The notes below the pieces were generated by a model that saw nothing but the letters and a program-made list of their open reading frames with translations, made no database searches and was not told where the DNA came from. 64,000 nucleotides of DNA. It comes from Cognatundibacterium griseum. GTDB lineage: Bacteria; Pseudomonadota; Gammaproteobacteria; Burkholderiales; Burkholderiaceae_D. Shown one piece after another: positions 63,892-64,000 of the stretch. A program made the translations under genes and the position numbers. The DNA lies in the NCBI RefSeq assembly GCF_014284195.1, contig NZ_JACOGC010000002.1, positions 800,263-864,262 on the forward strand, read 5' to 3'. Numbering within the stretch: position 1 is the first letter of the stretch; the number at the start of each line of letters is the position of its first letter.

Positions 63892-64000
63892 AGGTGGAAA
63901 TGACACATAAGCGATTTAGTCATATAGATCGATCCTCTTATGCAAAAACCGAAGTTAGTTTCTAGGCGCCAGTCGCTCAAGCACTTCGAGATGCGGTTGC
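63879..64000 (+). mobile_element. Probable insertion sequence, left end and transposase start (partial)
   Basis: From about 63879 the sequence (TGTGCCGGGATAAAGGTGG...) is unrelated to chr genes and interrupts the ChrB-like frame. An ATG at 63940 opens a frame MQKPKLVSRRQSLKHFEMRL that leaves the window after 20 codons and may be a transposase. The family could not be decided from this much; the end TG resembles IS21-type ends but this is weak. Confidence 0.5.

Noticed and set aside
1..64000. CRISPR arrays, tRNA and rRNA genes
   Set aside because: No regular spaced repeats, cloverleaf genes or rRNA sequence were recognised by eye; a dedicated search was not possible here.

Overview
The window looks like a betaproteobacterial chromosome of the Oxalobacteraceae/Burkholderiales type (Herminiimonas or Janthinobacterium-like; inference from gene content, gene order and moderate GC judged by eye). 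Positions 1 to about 47 kb read as ordinary chromosome. From about 47.6 kb to the right edge it becomes an accessory, metal-resistance region with transposon debris, an integrase gene and a probable insertion at the edge. I saw no rRNA, tRNA or CRISPR array.

Layout. 1-3.8 kb (-): a MarR-type regulator followed by a tripartite EmrAB/NodT-type drug efflux operon. 3.9-6.2 kb (-): a PIN-PhoH ATPase and a Bcp/PrxQ peroxiredoxin. 6.3-13.9 kb (-): a complete 4-amino-4-deoxy-L-arabinose (Ara4N) lipid A modification operon. It runs, in transcription order, DUF498 protein, arnT, a small EamA flippase subunit, arnB, arnC, a separate formyltransferase, a separate UDP-glucuronate decarboxylase and arnD. 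14.1-25.9 kb: housekeeping genes (chemoreceptor, alaA-hom, NRDE/DUF4936/ygfZ, mltG-tmk-holB-pilZ, GNAT, rlmJ).

26.2-35.4 kb (+): an acyl-CoA ligase, a five-gene Liv-type ABC transporter and a FadJ/FadB-like bifunctional beta-oxidation enzyme. Three copies of a TACGRTCGTA-type palindrome lie in front of the ligase, the permease and the beta-oxidation genes. This looks like one TetR-family regulon for uptake, activation and oxidation of an organic or fatty acid. 35.5-42.4 kb: a diguanylate cyclase, the ABC-F protein YbiT, an unknown protein, and a Fur-type box in front of feoA-feoB and a small Cys-rich protein. 42.5-44.8 kb: an ANTAR (NasT-like) regulator, a leader carrying a hexaloop hairpin of the ANTAR-target kind, and an NrtA/NasS-like nitrate-binding protein with no transporter or reductase genes after it. 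44.9-47.3 kb (-): Blc lipocalin, an Fe-S (6-4)-type photolyase and a 52-residue DUF2256 protein.

Accessory region. After a metallo-beta-lactamase-fold protein and a truncated MFS transporter come a TniQ-like gene, a decayed Tn3-family transposase fragment and the last 40 codons of a copper P-type ATPase. The transposase and ATPase fragments abut almost directly. Next is an intact copper efflux set: a small Met-rich exported protein, cusC, cusB with a fused CusF domain, cusA, copC and copD. A tyrosine recombinase, a DMT transporter with a very His-rich tail, and a chromate operon (chrB, chrA, chrC-type superoxide dismutase) follow. The last chr gene, a ChrB-like open frame, stops after 29 codons where a probable insertion sequence begins and runs off the window.
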